Source: Duganella margarita
Lineage (GTDB): Bacteria > Pseudomonadota > Gammaproteobacteria > Burkholderiales > Burkholderiaceae_D
Direction of reading: 5' to 3'
Length of the DNA stretch: 64,000 nucleotides
Assembly: GCF_009857535.1 (NCBI RefSeq)
Contig: NZ_WWCS01000001.1
Coordinates: 476,805 to 540,804 of the forward strand
Notes under the pieces: generated by a model
Told to the model about the DNA's origin: nothing
Seen by the model: only the letters and a program-made list of their open reading frames with translations
Database searches by the model: none
Shown: positions 8,703-17,598 of the stretch, one piece after another
How the letters are laid out: each line of letters begins with the position of its first letter
Numbering within the stretch: position 1 is the first letter of the stretch
Position numbers and translations under genes: made by a program

Positions 8703-9308
8703 TTAACCTGCATAAGCCAGGAACATCTCGACGGTGGTTTCGACCACCTGGCGTTGCGTTTTCTCGTCCAATGGCGGCTGGTTAAGCGTCACTTGCGGCC
8801 AGAAGGCGAAGGTTTTCAAATTCCCCTGCAACATTTGCGAGGCCAGCACCGGATCGGCGCGGGTCAGCTTGCCGTCGGCCTGCGCGGCGCGCAGCCAGGT
8901 GGTGACGGCTTCTTCCTTCACGCTCAGCCGCGCCACCATTTCCTGCGCCCGCTCGGGCGAGTGAATGGCTTCGGCGATGGCCACCCGCGCCAGGTCGAGG
9001 AAATAGCCGTCTTGCAGGCCCGCCATCTTCTTGCTCAGCAAATCCAGCAATTGCGTGCGCAGCGGTTTTGCCGGGTCGTAGGGCGGCGGCGGCATCGACG
9101 CGATACTGGTCCACAACTCATGCAATATTTGCGCGAACAGTTCGTCTTTACTGGGGAAGTGGTTGTAAACGGTGCGCTTGGAAACCCCGGCCGAGGCGGC
9201 GATCTTGTCCATGCTGGTGGATTCGAAGCCGGTCGAACGGAACTGGGCGATGGCGGCATCGACAATCGCCTGGCGTTTGCGGTCGGTAAGTTTGAGGGGC
9301 GCGTTCAT
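8703..9308 (-). CDS. TetR-family transcriptional repressor
   Basis: The protein has 201 aa. Residues about 10-60 form the TetR DNA-binding domain (AIVDAAIAQFRSTGFESTSM, then GVSKRTVYNHFPSKDELF). The C-terminal half looks like the AefR-type ligand domain. It is divergent from the hydrolase at 9395, with 86 bases between starts. Those bases contain a perfect 15-bp palindrome overlapping the hydrolase -10 box (9352-9366), so repression of that gene is very likely. Its gene ends four bases after the convergent propeller gene. Confidence 0.9.
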   Translation of the reverse strand: MNAPLKLTDRKRQAIVDAAIAQFRSTGFESTSMDKIAASAGVSKRTVYNHFPSKDELFAQILHELWTSIASMPPPPYDPAKPLRTQLLDLLSKKMAGLQDGYFLDLARVAIAEAIHSPERAQEMVARLSVKEEAVTTWLRAAQADGKLTRADPVLASQMLQGNLKTFAFWPQVTLNQPPLDEKTQRQVVETTVEMFLAYAG

Positions 9309-9330
9309 GGCTTTATTTTACACCGGCTAG

Positions 9331-9359
9331 TTTACTTTTCAAAAAATCGGAACTACACT
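9331..9359 (+). promoter_or_regulatory. Promoter of the MBL-fold hydrolase gene
   Basis: TTTACT (9331-9336), a 17-base spacer and TACACT (9354-9359) give a sigma-70-like promoter. The start codon of the hydrolase lies 36 bases after the -10 box. The -10 box sits inside the TetR-type palindrome. Confidence 0.6.
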
Positions 9360-9366
9360 GTGTAGT
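9352..9366. promoter_or_regulatory. TetR-type operator palindrome
   Basis: ACTACAC-T-GTGTAGT is a perfect 7-bp inverted repeat about a single base. It overlaps the -10 box of the hydrolase promoter and lies between the TetR gene and its divergent neighbour. Binding by the 8703-9308 protein is inferred from position and symmetry. Confidence 0.65.
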
Positions 9367-9394
9367 GTACATTTTAATTCGCAGGAGTGCCATC

Positions 9395-10459
9395 ATGACG
9401 TTTCCATCTGCCGTAGATAGCCTGGACAACCTGTCCGTGCCGAGTGCGCCGCGTGCGCGTAACGGCCGTTTCCGCAATCCGGTCAAGATGCACAAGATGG
9501 GCTTCTTCAAGACGCTGGGCATCATGCTGCGCTTTGCTTTCGACAAGCCGAAAGACACGGTGCCCACACTCCCGATTCCCGTTCACGCGATCACGCAGCA
9601 GCAATTATTGGCTGCTCCGGATCGCAGCCTGTTCCGTCTCGGTCACTCGACGGTGCTGCTCAAGCTCAATGGCAACTTCTGGTTGACCGACCCGGTGTTT
9701 TCCGAGCGCGCATCGCCGGTGCAGTGGGCCGGGCCGCAGCGTTTCCACCAGCCGCCGATCAGCATCGACGACCTGCCGCCGATCAAGGGCGTGATCCTGT
9801 CGCATGACCACTACGACCATCTGGACTATGCGGCGGTGAAAAAGCTGGCCGGCAAGACCGAGCATTTCATCACCACGCTGGGCGTGGGCGACCGTTTGAT
9901 CTCGTGGGGCATCCCAGCCAAGAAGGTGCAGCAGCTGAGCTGGTGGCAGAGTACCTATGTAGCCGGCCTGAAACTGGTGGCGACCCCGGCGCAGCATTTC
10001 TCCGGCCGCGGCATGGGCGACCGCAACAAGACGCTGTGGGCGTCGTTTGTGATTGAAGACCGCGATGTCCGGATCTTTTTCAGTGGCGATAGCGGCTATT
10101 TCGACGGTTTTAAGGAAATCGGCCGTCGTTACGGCCCATTCGACCTGACCATGGTGGAAACCGGCGCCTACGATCCGCAATGGCCGGACGTGCATATGCA
10201 ACCCGAGGAATCCTTGCAGGCGCACATCGATTTGCAGGGCAAGGTGCTGCTGCCGATTCATAACGGCACCTTCGATCTGTCGCTGCATGCCTGGCACGAT
10301 CCGTTCGACCGCATCACCCAACTGGCCGAAGAGCGCCGCTTGCCGATCGCCACGCCGGAAATCGGTCTGGCGCTGGATATCTTGCAGCCGCAGGCGGAAA
10401 CCAAATGGTGGGAACCGCTGGCGCAGCAGGAAGCCGCGCTCGAGGCGGCGCGCGCCTGA
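9395..10459 (+). CDS. MBL-fold metal-dependent hydrolase (NAPE-PLD/UlaG-like)
   Basis: This 354-aa protein starts at the ATG behind GCAGGAGTGCC; an in-frame upstream extension to 9365 lacks such a site. Residues about 135-143 carry the metal motif SHDHYDHLD, and downstream are an isolated GDSGYF and a C-terminal HNGTFDL. This arrangement, together with the N-terminal WLTDPVFSERASPVQW, matches bacterial relatives of N-acyl-phosphatidylethanolamine phospholipase D and UlaG lactonase. The likely chemistry is phosphodiester or lactone hydrolysis. The substrate is not evident. It is under the divergent TetR regulator. Confidence 0.85.
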   Translation: MTFPSAVDSLDNLSVPSAPRARNGRFRNPVKMHKMGFFKTLGIMLRFAFDKPKDTVPTLPIPVHAITQQQLLAAPDRSLFRLGHSTVLLKLNGNFWLTDPVFSERASPVQWAGPQRFHQPPISIDDLPPIKGVILSHDHYDHLDYAAVKKLAGKTEHFITTLGVGDRLISWGIPAKKVQQLSWWQSTYVAGLKLVATPAQHFSGRGMGDRNKTLWASFVIEDRDVRIFFSGDSGYFDGFKEIGRRYGPFDLTMVETGAYDPQWPDVHMQPEESLQAHIDLQGKVLLPIHNGTFDLSLHAWHDPFDRITQLAEERRLPIATPEIGLALDILQPQAETKWWEPLAQQEAALEAARA

Positions 10460-10798
10460 TCAGGCGGTAACGTTGACGAACTTGCCGATGGTCTGCCCGA
10501 GCGTATTGACCTGAGGCTTGGGCGCCACCAGATCCGCCGGCAGTTGCTGCTCGGCGCGCGGCGGGTTTTCGATGGCGCTGGTGAGATTCACCGTGCGCAG
10601 CGGCTTTTGCGTTGCTTGCGCGGCCTGGTTGCTGTCGCGTTGATTGTCGGACAGCGTCTGCTTGTCCTTGTTGAGTTGATCGCGGCTGGCGTCCAGCCGG
10701 TCGGCGTCCTCGCTCACACGCACCTGATCACGCTGTACTTGCCTTTCAGCCTGGACAACCGATGCTTGCAGCGCGTTGATGGAGGACAGTGAAGCCAC
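10460..10798 (-). CDS. Hypothetical coiled-coil protein, 112 aa
   Basis: I do not recognise the family. Residues about 1-65 are rich in Gln, Asp, Arg and Ser with heptad-like spacing (QASVVQAERQVQRDQVRVSE), which suggests a coiled coil. The C-terminal part is short, Pro-rich and ends in Val-Thr-Ala. No signal or membrane segment is present. The start is a GTG without a strong ribosome site, so it may be a few codons off. The stop abuts the convergent hydrolase. Confidence 0.6.
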   Translation of the reverse strand: MASLSSINALQASVVQAERQVQRDQVRVSEDADRLDASRDQLNKDKQTLSDNQRDSNQAAQATQKPLRTVNLTSAIENPPRAEQQLPADLVAPKPQVNTLGQTIGKFVNVTA

Positions 10799-10852
10799 GT
10801 TTGTTTTCGCTTATGCACAAGACGGACACGTTTCTTGTAGATTAGACCATGA

Positions 10853-10886
10853 AAATAAAAAAGGCAAGGCCAACATCGCCTTGCCT
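10853..10886 (-). terminator. Rho-independent terminator of the TonB receptor gene
   Basis: Read on the minus strand, a 9-bp stem AGGCAAGGC/GCCTTGCCT with a 7-base loop is followed by a T-rich run. It lies 20 bases after the receptor stop codon. Confidence 0.8.
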
Positions 10887-10905
10887 GAAGAGGGACATTA
10901 CCTGA

Positions 10906-13368
10906 TCAGAAGCGGTACAGAAGCGACGCTTCCCAGGTGCGGCCGAACAGTGGACGCGCGTTGATCGGGCCGCTGCCGCCGGTGGTCAGACGCGAGTTGC
11001 CTTCGGTCAGGCCGAGCTCGTTGTTGAGGTTGGTGCCAGCCAGGCGTACTTCGATTTTGTCACCCAGCGAGAACAGCACGCCCGCGTCGATGGTGCGGTA
11101 GGACGGCAGGTATTGCGTGTTCAACTGATCCGCCCAGCGCTCGCCGATCGAGGTGTAGGTCGCGTACAGCTTGGCCGAGTTGCCGTCGCCGAAAGGAATG
11201 CGGTAGGTCGGCGTGAAGCGGAACTGCAGCTTCGGCTGGCGCTGCACGACTTTGCCGGCCGTGTCCGGATTGTCCTTGTACTCGGACTTCTGGTAATCGC
11301 CGGTCAGCGACAGTTGCAGGTTCTCGATCGGGCGCACCGCCACCTCGAACTCCACGCCGTTGCCTTTGGAGCCGCTGATGCGGTGCAGCTCGGTGCCGTC
11401 GGTGAGAATCTGGGTGAACGCGATACCGTCAAAATCGGTGTGGAAGGCGTTGATATACGCGGTGTAGAGCTGCGTTGCCGTCTTGAAGCCGATTTCGTAC
11501 TGGCTCACTTTCGGCGTCGGCAGCACGCTGCGGTCGTTGGCGGCCGCTTGCGTGCCGGCGCCACGGATATCGTCAAACGACACGAAGGTATGGCCGCGGT
11601 TGGCGCGCACGAACACCGAGCTGTTGGCCGCCAGTTTGTAGTTGCCGCCCAGCGTGAAGGAGTTGGCGCTGTCGGTGCGGCTCAGGTAGGTGTTGGAACC
11701 GTTCGGCATCGAGGTGCCGTTGTTGTACACCGTCAGCAGGTTGCCATCGGTATCGCCGGAACTCAGGTTGGAGATGGTGCCGCTGATTTTCTGCTGTTCG
11801 TGACGGACGCCGGCGTCGACCTTGATCTTGTCGTTAATCTGCCACTCGTCCGAGACGAAACCGGCCGTGTTGCGGCCATCATACGAGGCCACCGGCGCAA
11901 AATTGACCGGACCGTCGGTGCCGTTTTTCGACACCACCACGCCGTTGTTCAGGGTGACGTTGATCAGGCTGGCCTGCGGCTGGGCCGTCATCAGATGACT
12001 GTTACCCAGATACCAGACGTCATGCGAGGAGTAATCGGCAAAGTAGCCGCCCACGGTCAGCGTATTGCCTTTGAACAGTTCCTTGCTGACGTGCAGCTCG
12101 TCGGTGAACGATTTCAGCTTTTTTTCCACCGCCCACAGGCCGGCCTGCACCACCTGCTGGTTGCCGGCCACCGCGCCGCCGTGCACATACGATGCCGTGC
12201 CCGAGGTCGCCACGCCGCCGGCTGCCGCCACGACTGCCGGGTTGCTGTTGGCCGAAGCAATCGCCTGGCTGATGTAGTCGCTCATCGACAGCGGGTTGTT
12301 ACCGGTGAACATGGCGATAGTGTTGAGGTCGCCGTCAAAGCGGTTGAACTTGTTCGATACGCTCCAGTCGCCGATCTTCTGGTCGAAGTTGGCGCCGAAT
12401 ACGGTGGCTTTCAGGCCACGGCCATCGCCCAGATCCTTGGTCAGCGTCTTGCCGGGACCGGCTTCGATGGTGAAGTTGCGCATTTCGCCGCTCATCAGCG
12501 TGCCGGTCAGCGGATCGAAGCCGGGGAAGGCGCTGATGGTGCGGCCGTTGTTGCTGGAGATTAGCGGTACGCCGGTGTAGAAGGCGTTCTTGTCGTCGGT
12601 GCTGCGCGCATACAGGGTCAGCTTGCCCTGGTCGAGGTTGCGGGTCAGCGTGGCGGTGATCTGGTGGCCGTCGTCGGCCGGGAAGCCGGCGTCGCGCACG
12701 CCGTCGGTCTTGCGGTAGAAGCCGCCGACCGAGCCGTACCAGCCATCGCTGATCTTGCCGCCGTAGTACATATCGACGCGGCGCAGGCTGCCGGTGCCGG
12801 TGGTGAAGCGCACCGTGCCTTCCGGCGTGTCGCTGCCTTCTTTCAGGATGAAGTTCATGGTGGCGCCCGGCTGGCCGTTGGACCAGATGGTCGACGGGCC
12901 GCCGCGCAGCACTTCGACGCGCTCGACGGTGTCGTCCAGGCGGAACGCCGACGAGCCTTCAAAGAACGACAAGGTCGGCGGCGGGAAGATCGGGTTGCCC
13001 ATCATTTGCACCGACACGAACGGCGAATCGGAGCCGGACGGGAAGCCGCGCACCTCGATGTTGGCGCCGGACTGGCCGCCGGTCGATTCGGCATACACGC
13101 CCGGCACGATTTTCATGATGTCGGCGGTGCTGCTCGGGGCGGCCTGTTTCAGCTGCTCTTCGTTGGCGGTGGTGATGGAGAAGGCCGAGTCGACCTTGCG
13201 CACGCCACGCGCCGAGGCGACGCCGGTCACCACCACTTGCTGGATTTCCTTGGAAACTTCTCTGGACGGTTCGGGGGCGGTGGCTTCTGCGTTCTGGGCC
13301 TGGGCGCTCTGGTTGACCAGGATGAGGACGGCGGCCGCAATGGCCGATGGCAGGAACGGGTTTTTCAT
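10906..13368 (-). CDS. TonB-dependent outer-membrane receptor of the alpha-glucoside locus
   Basis: This 820-aa protein has a signal peptide (cleavage near SAQA-QN, residue 24) and a plug domain with QQVVVTGVASA as TonB-box region. Further plug landmarks are VERVEVLRGGPSTIW and GATMNFILKEG. A C-terminal beta-barrel ends in the aromatic YRF typical of outer-membrane porins. It is divergent from a LacI regulator at 13555 and from the phosphorylase operon. Tandem LacI-like operators overlap a TTGACA -35 element on its strand, so it is probably the sugar-inducible receptor for a maltose-like oligosaccharide. A siderophore role cannot be excluded from sequence alone but is less likely in this setting. 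Confidence 0.88.
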   Translation of the reverse strand: MKNPFLPSAIAAAVLILVNQSAQAQNAEATAPEPSREVSKEIQQVVVTGVASARGVRKVDSAFSITTANEEQLKQAAPSSTADIMKIVPGVYAESTGGQSGANIEVRGFPSGSDSPFVSVQMMGNPIFPPPTLSFFEGSSAFRLDDTVERVEVLRGGPSTIWSNGQPGATMNFILKEGSDTPEGTVRFTTGTGSLRRVDMYYGGKISDGWYGSVGGFYRKTDGVRDAGFPADDGHQITATLTRNLDQGKLTLYARSTDDKNAFYTGVPLISSNNGRTISAFPGFDPLTGTLMSGEMRNFTIEAGPGKTLTKDLGDGRGLKATVFGANFDQKIGDWSVSNKFNRFDGDLNTIAMFTGNNPLSMSDYISQAIASANSNPAVVAAAGGVATSGTASYVHGGAVAGNQQVVQAGLWAVEKKLKSFTDELHVSKELFKGNTLTVGGYFADYSSHDVWYLGNSHLMTAQPQASLINVTLNNGVVVSKNGTDGPVNFAPVASYDGRNTAGFVSDEWQINDKIKVDAGVRHEQQKISGTISNLSSGDTDGNLLTVYNNGTSMPNGSNTYLSRTDSANSFTLGGNYKLAANSSVFVRANRGHTFVSFDDIRGAGTQAAANDRSVLPTPKVSQYEIGFKTATQLYTAYINAFHTDFDGIAFTQILTDGTELHRISGSKGNGVEFEVAVRPIENLQLSLTGDYQKSEYKDNPDTAGKVVQRQPKLQFRFTPTYRIPFGDGNSAKLYATYTSIGERWADQLNTQYLPSYRTIDAGVLFSLGDKIEVRLAGTNLNNELGLTEGNSRLTTGGSGPINARPLFGRTWEASLLYRF

Positions 13369-13435
13369 CGTGTCTCTTCTTTCTTATAGGATGTGTCGTC
13401 TCCGGAGACAGCGTTCCGCCATCGCCGATTTAGTC

Positions 13436-13464
13436 ATTGAAACAAGAAATGTTATCGATGTCAA
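13436..13464 (-). promoter_or_regulatory. Candidate promoter of the TonB receptor gene
   Basis: On the minus strand TTGACA (13464-13459), 17 bases and TTCAAT (13441-13436). The -35 hexamer is part of the first operator copy, as expected for a repressed gene. The -10 match is weak. Confidence 0.45.
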
Positions 13465-13484
13465 TTGAAATGTTATCGATGTCA
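13450..13484. promoter_or_regulatory. Two tandem LacI-type operators
   Basis: TGTTATCGATGTCA occurs at 13450-13463 and again at 13471-13484, exactly 21 bases (two helical turns) apart. Each has the LacI-family layout TG...ATCGAT...CA with a central CG. They stand between the receptor start (13368) and the LacI start (13555). Binding by the 13555 regulator is inferred. Confidence 0.75.
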
Positions 13485-13554
13485 TTTTTCGCGACAAACG
13501 AAAATTTTCTGTCATAATGCGTCCGCACTCCCGCTTTTTATACCTATAACAACG

Positions 13555-14550
13555 ATGCCCGCAAAGAAGACTGTAGCCGCTACGCTGACGATGGAAGACC
13601 TGGCCAAGCTGGCTGGCGTGTCCAAGATCACCGTGTCGCGGGCATTGCGCGACAGTCCGCTGGTGACGGTCGAGACGCGCGAGAAGATCCGCGCGCTGGC
13701 CGAGCAGCAGGGCTATCGGTTGAATGTGAGCGCGCGCAACTTGCGCATGGGCCGCAGTTATTCGGTCGCGGTTGTTGTAGAAATGACACCCGTGCGCGGC
13801 CGGCCGATGTCCGATCCGTATCCGCTGGAGCTGTTGGGCGGCATTACGCAGGAGCTGACCACGGCCGGCTACAGTGTTGTTTTAACGTCCAAGCAGTTGA
13901 TGAACACGGCGCCGGTGATGGGCGCCGACGGCCTGATCCTGCTGGGCCAGGGGTCGCACGGCGAGGCAGTGCGCACGGTGCAGCAGACCGGCATGCCGCT
14001 CGTCGTGTGGGGCGCGCCGCAGCCGGGCAGCGACTACATCGTGGTCGGCTCGGACAACCGCAAGGGCGGCATCAGCGCGGCCGAGCGCTTCATCGCGCAG
14101 GGCCGGCAGAAGCTGGTGTTCCTGGGCGATGTCGACCACGCCGAGGTGCAGGAACGCTGCGCCGGCTTCATCGACGCCATGGGCGGCGCGGCCATGGTGC
14201 ACATCATCCGGCCGAAGGCGTTCACCTTCGAGGCCGGCTTTGACAGCATTTCCGCGCTGCTGAAGAAGAAGGGTGCGTCGTTCGACGGCGTGTTTGCCGC
14301 CAGCGACTTGCTGGCCATGGGCGCGATCCGCGCGCTGGCCGAGAAGAATTTGCGGGTGCCGGAGAATGTCTCCGTCATCGGCTACGACGATACGCCCGGC
14401 GCGGCCAGTTTCGTGCCGCCGCTGACCAGCGTGCACCAGTATCTGCGCGACGGCGGCGTGTTGTTGGCCAAGAAGATGTTGGGCCTGATCGAAGGCCACG
14501 CGGTCGCTTCCGAAATGCTGCCGACCACGCTGATGGTACGCCAGACCTAG
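13555..14550 (+). CDS. LacI-family transcriptional regulator (1)
   Basis: This 331-aa protein has an N-terminal helix-turn-helix (residues about 12-60; TMEDLAKLAGVSKITVSRAL) and a periplasmic-binding-protein-like sugar sensor domain. The ATG at 13555 puts the HTH at the normal distance from the start; the longer frame from 13465 would read through the operators. It stands upstream of the GH65 gene and is divergent from the TonB receptor. It probably represses the receptor, and perhaps itself and the operon, until a sugar or sugar phosphate binds. The operators are at 13450-13484. Confidence 0.9.
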   Translation: MPAKKTVAATLTMEDLAKLAGVSKITVSRALRDSPLVTVETREKIRALAEQQGYRLNVSARNLRMGRSYSVAVVVEMTPVRGRPMSDPYPLELLGGITQELTTAGYSVVLTSKQLMNTAPVMGADGLILLGQGSHGEAVRTVQQTGMPLVVWGAPQPGSDYIVVGSDNRKGGISAAERFIAQGRQKLVFLGDVDHAEVQERCAGFIDAMGGAAMVHIIRPKAFTFEAGFDSISALLKKKGASFDGVFAASDLLAMGAIRALAEKNLRVPENVSVIGYDDTPGAASFVPPLTSVHQYLRDGGVLLAKKMLGLIEGHAVASEMLPTTLMVRQT

Positions 14551-14599
14551 TTTTTCCCGAAATCGCCAAAAAGACCTCAAAAAACGGCGTATTTTGAAA

Positions 14600-14615
14600 T
14601 TCAAACCGCTTTGAA
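14600..14615. promoter_or_regulatory. Second LacI-type operator candidate upstream of the phosphorylase gene
   Basis: TTCAAACCGCTTTGAA is an inverted repeat with 6-bp perfect arms and a GC centre, 22 bases before the GTG start of the GH65 gene. It differs from the 13450 operators, so it may be the site of the second LacI protein (18980). It overlaps the alternative TTG start at 14611. Confidence 0.5.
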
Positions 14616-14637
14616 TCGCTTTTCTAAGGAATTCGCT

Positions 14638-16959
14638 GTGCAAGAACACACTTATCCTCTTGAAGCCTGGTGCATCCGCGAGACCAGCTTTGATACCGAC
14701 TCCCACTTCCTCGATGAGACGCTGTTCGCGCTGGGGAATGGCTATATCGGCCTGCGCGGCACCGGTGAAGAGGGCTACAGCGGTCCGGCCGGCACCTCGC
14801 TCGATGGCACCTATCTGAATGGCTTCTACGAATCGGAGCCGATTCAGTATCCAGAAGCGGCGTATGGCCTAGCCAAGGTCAACCAGTTCATGCTGAATGT
14901 GCCGAACGCGAAAGGCATCGAGCTGTGGCTGGACGGCGAGCGTTTCGATCTGCTGACCGGCTCCGTGCAGACCTACGAGCGCGTACTGGATTTCCGCACC
15001 GGTCTGCTGACGCGTGTGGTGGAGTGGACCTCGCCGCAAGGCCGCAGCGTGCGCGTGTGCAGTCGCCGCCTGGTCAGCTTCGAGAACAAGCATCTGTTCG
15101 CGATCGAGTTTGAGGTGACGCCGCTGACCGACATTGATAATCTGCGCCTGGTCTCGGCGCTGGATGGCGCGGTGAAGAATCTGGAAGCGGGCGACGATCC
15201 GCGCGTCGGCTCGGCGATTTCCGGCCCGACGCTGCACATGATCGACAGCGAACAGTCGGACAGCTTCGCGGCGCTGGTGCAGAAGACCCACAACAGCGGT
15301 TTCACGCTGATCAGCGCCACCGAGTCGGTGCTGAGCGCCGGCCTGCCGGCGGTGACCGCGCAGGAAGGCCAGCGCCTGACACAAAGCTGGACGCTGGCGG
15401 CGCGCGCCGGCCAGCCAATCACGCTGACCAAGTACGGCAGCTACTACTCGTCGCGCGACCACGACGCCAAAGAGCTGATGTGGCGCAGCAAGGACACGCT
15501 GTCCAGCGCCGCCGCCGCAGGCTTCGACGCGCTGCGCCTGGCGCAGGAACAGTACCTGGCCGACTTCTGGCAGCAGGCCGACGTGCAGATCGCCGGCGAC
15601 GACGCGCTTCAGCAAGGCATGCACTTCAACCAGTTCCACCTGCTGCAATCGGTGGGCCGCGACGGCAAGACCAATATTTCGGCCAAAGGCGTGACCGGCG
15701 AGGGCTACGAAGGCCACTATTTCTGGGATACGGAAATCTACATCTTTCCGTTCTTCCTGTATTCCAAGCCGGAGATCGCACGCAAGCTGCTGGAGTACCG
15801 CTACGCCGGCCTGCCGAAAGCGCGTGAGCGCGCGCGCCAGATGTCGCATGACAAAGGCGCGCTGTACCCATGGCGCACCATCGCCGGCGAAGAATGCTCG
15901 GCCTACTTCCCGGCCGGCACCGCGCAGTATCACATCAACGCCGATATCGCCTACTCGATCAAGACCTATATGGAAGCGACCAACGATCAGGAATACCTGA
16001 TCCAGGCCGGCGCCGAGATCGTGATGGAGACGGCGCGCATCTGGACCGGCATCGGTTCGTATGACCGCGAGGGCCGCTTCTGCATCAACCAGGTCACCGG
16101 CCCTGATGAATACACGGCGCTGGTCAACAACAACTACTACACCAACGCCATGGCGCAGATGCACCTGAACTTTGCAGCCTCCATCGCCGAGCAGTTACAG
16201 GCGGAGGCTCCGGCCGAATTCGCGCGCATCGCCGCCGCCATGGCGCTGGATGCGAACGAGCCGGCCGCGTGGCGCCGCGCCGCGTCGCTGATGAATCTTC
16301 CGTACGACGAAGCACTGCAAATCCACGCGCAGGACGACAGCTTCCTGTCCAAGAAGGTGTGGGACTTCGCCAACACGCCGAAGGAGAACTACCCGCTGCT
16401 GCTGAATTACCATCCGATGGTGATTTACCGCCATCAGGTCTGCAAGCAGGCGGACGTGGTGCTGGCGACGCTGCTGCTCAGCGACCAGTTCTCGCTGGAC
16501 GACAAGCGCCGCGACTTCGACTACTACGAGGCGGTGACCACGCACGATTCGTCGCTGTCGACCTGCATTTTCAGCATCATCGCGGCGGAAGTGGGCTATG
16601 AAGACAAGGCCTACGACTACTTCATGGAGACTGCGCGCCTCGATCTGGACGACACGCACGGCAACACGCACTACGGCGTTCACACGGCGGCGATGGCCGG
16701 CACCTGGATGGGCGTGGCCTACGGCTTCGCCGGCATGCGGGTGGTCGGCGGCGAACTGCACTTCGCGCCGAAGCTGCCGAAGCAGTGGCGGCACTACACC
16801 TTCAAGATCCACTTCCGCGGCGCGCTGCTGGAAGTGCACGTGCAACCGGGCCAGGTGGAATATCGCCTGCTGCAAGGCGAGGCGCTGGACTTTACCCATG
16901 GCGGCGAAGCGGTCGCGCTGACCCTGTCGCAACCCAAGCAATCGAGGAGTTTGGCATGA
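14638..16959 (+). CDS. Glycoside hydrolase family 65 disaccharide phosphorylase (maltose/trehalose/kojibiose type)
   Basis: The GTG at 14638 follows CTAAGGAATT at ideal spacing and gives 773 aa, a normal GH65 length; a TTG at 14611 is less likely. The N-terminal super-sandwich begins with EAWCIRETSFD and GNGYIGLRG. The (alpha/alpha)6 barrel carries FWDTEIYIFPF and the catalytic-acid segment VTGPDEYTALVNNNYYTN (Glu in GPDEY). The C-terminal part has HYGVHTAAMAGTWMGVAYGF. The enzyme phosphorolyses an alpha-glucosyl disaccharide to beta-glucose-1-phosphate plus a hexose. The adjacent beta-phosphoglucomutase (ATGA overlap) supports a beta-G1P product. Maltose, trehalose and kojibiose phosphorylases cannot be told apart here. 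Confidence 0.9.
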   Translation: MQEHTYPLEAWCIRETSFDTDSHFLDETLFALGNGYIGLRGTGEEGYSGPAGTSLDGTYLNGFYESEPIQYPEAAYGLAKVNQFMLNVPNAKGIELWLDGERFDLLTGSVQTYERVLDFRTGLLTRVVEWTSPQGRSVRVCSRRLVSFENKHLFAIEFEVTPLTDIDNLRLVSALDGAVKNLEAGDDPRVGSAISGPTLHMIDSEQSDSFAALVQKTHNSGFTLISATESVLSAGLPAVTAQEGQRLTQSWTLAARAGQPITLTKYGSYYSSRDHDAKELMWRSKDTLSSAAAAGFDALRLAQEQYLADFWQQADVQIAGDDALQQGMHFNQFHLLQSVGRDGKTNISAKGVTGEGYEGHYFWDTEIYIFPFFLYSKPEIARKLLEYRYAGLPKARERARQMSHDKGALYPWRTIAGEECSAYFPAGTAQYHINADIAYSIKTYMEATNDQEYLIQAGAEIVMETARIWTGIGSYDREGRFCINQVTGPDEYTALVNNNYYTNAMAQMHLNFAASIAEQLQAEAPAEFARIAAAMALDANEPAAWRRAASLMNLPYDEALQIHAQDDSFLSKKVWDFANTPKENYPLLLNYHPMVIYRHQVCKQADVVLATLLLSDQFSLDDKRRDFDYYEAVTTHDSSLSTCIFSIIAAEVGYEDKAYDYFMETARLDLDDTHGNTHYGVHTAAMAGTWMGVAYGFAGMRVVGGELHFAPKLPKQWRHYTFKIHFRGALLEVHVQPGQVEYRLLQGEALDFTHGGEAVALTLSQPKQSRSLA

Positions 16960-17597
16960 GCCGTTTTAAAGCAGTCATATTCGATCTGGATGGCGTGATC
17001 ACCGATACCGCCCATTACCACTACCTGGCGTGGAAGCAGCTGGCGGAATCGCAGGGCGTGCACTTCGACCATGCATTCAACGAGAACCTGAAGGGCATCG
17101 ACCGCATGGGTTCTCTGGACCTGATTCTTGCATCGTCGTCGCGCACCTACACGCCGGAAGAGAAGCTGGCGCTGGCCGACGCGAAAAACCTGCATTATCA
17201 AGAGCTGATCGCCACCATGTCGTCCAAGGATCTGCTGCCTGGCGCCGTGGAGGCGCTGGACACGGTGCGCCGCGCCGGTTTGCGTATCGGCCTGGCATCG
17301 GTTAGCAAGAACGCCTTTACGGTGCTGGAGCGCCTGGGTATCACCGATAAATTCGACTACGTGGTGGATGCCGCCATCATCGCGCGCGGCAAGCCGGACC
17401 CGGAGATTTTCCTCAAGGCGGCGCGGGAATTGGGCGTGGCGCCGGCGGATTGTCTCGGCGTCGAAGACGCGGTGGCCGGCGTGGCGTCGATCAAGTCCGC
17501 CGGCATGTTCGCTTTGGGAATAGGCCATCCCTTCGTGCTGACCGAAGCGGATGTGGTGATTACGAGTCTCAAAGAATTCAACCTCGCCGCCTATTAA
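16956..17597 (+). CDS. pgmB: Beta-phosphoglucomutase
   Basis: This 213-aa HAD-superfamily enzyme has the nucleophile motif FDLDGVITDTA at residues about 8-18. Next come the cap region with LKGIDRMGSLDLIL, the Ser motif GLASVSKNAF and the end motif GKPDPEIFLKAA...GVEDAVAG. This is the beta-PGM subclass, which converts beta-glucose-1-phosphate to glucose-6-phosphate in the cytoplasm. The ATG overlaps the GH65 stop (ATGA), so both products are made together. That is exactly the metabolic order of a GH65 phosphorylase pathway. Confidence 0.92.
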   Translation: MSRFKAVIFDLDGVITDTAHYHYLAWKQLAESQGVHFDHAFNENLKGIDRMGSLDLILASSSRTYTPEEKLALADAKNLHYQELIATMSSKDLLPGAVEALDTVRRAGLRIGLASVSKNAFTVLERLGITDKFDYVVDAAIIARGKPDPEIFLKAARELGVAPADCLGVEDAVAGVASIKSAGMFALGIGHPFVLTEADVVITSLKEFNLAAY

Positions 17598-17598
17598 C

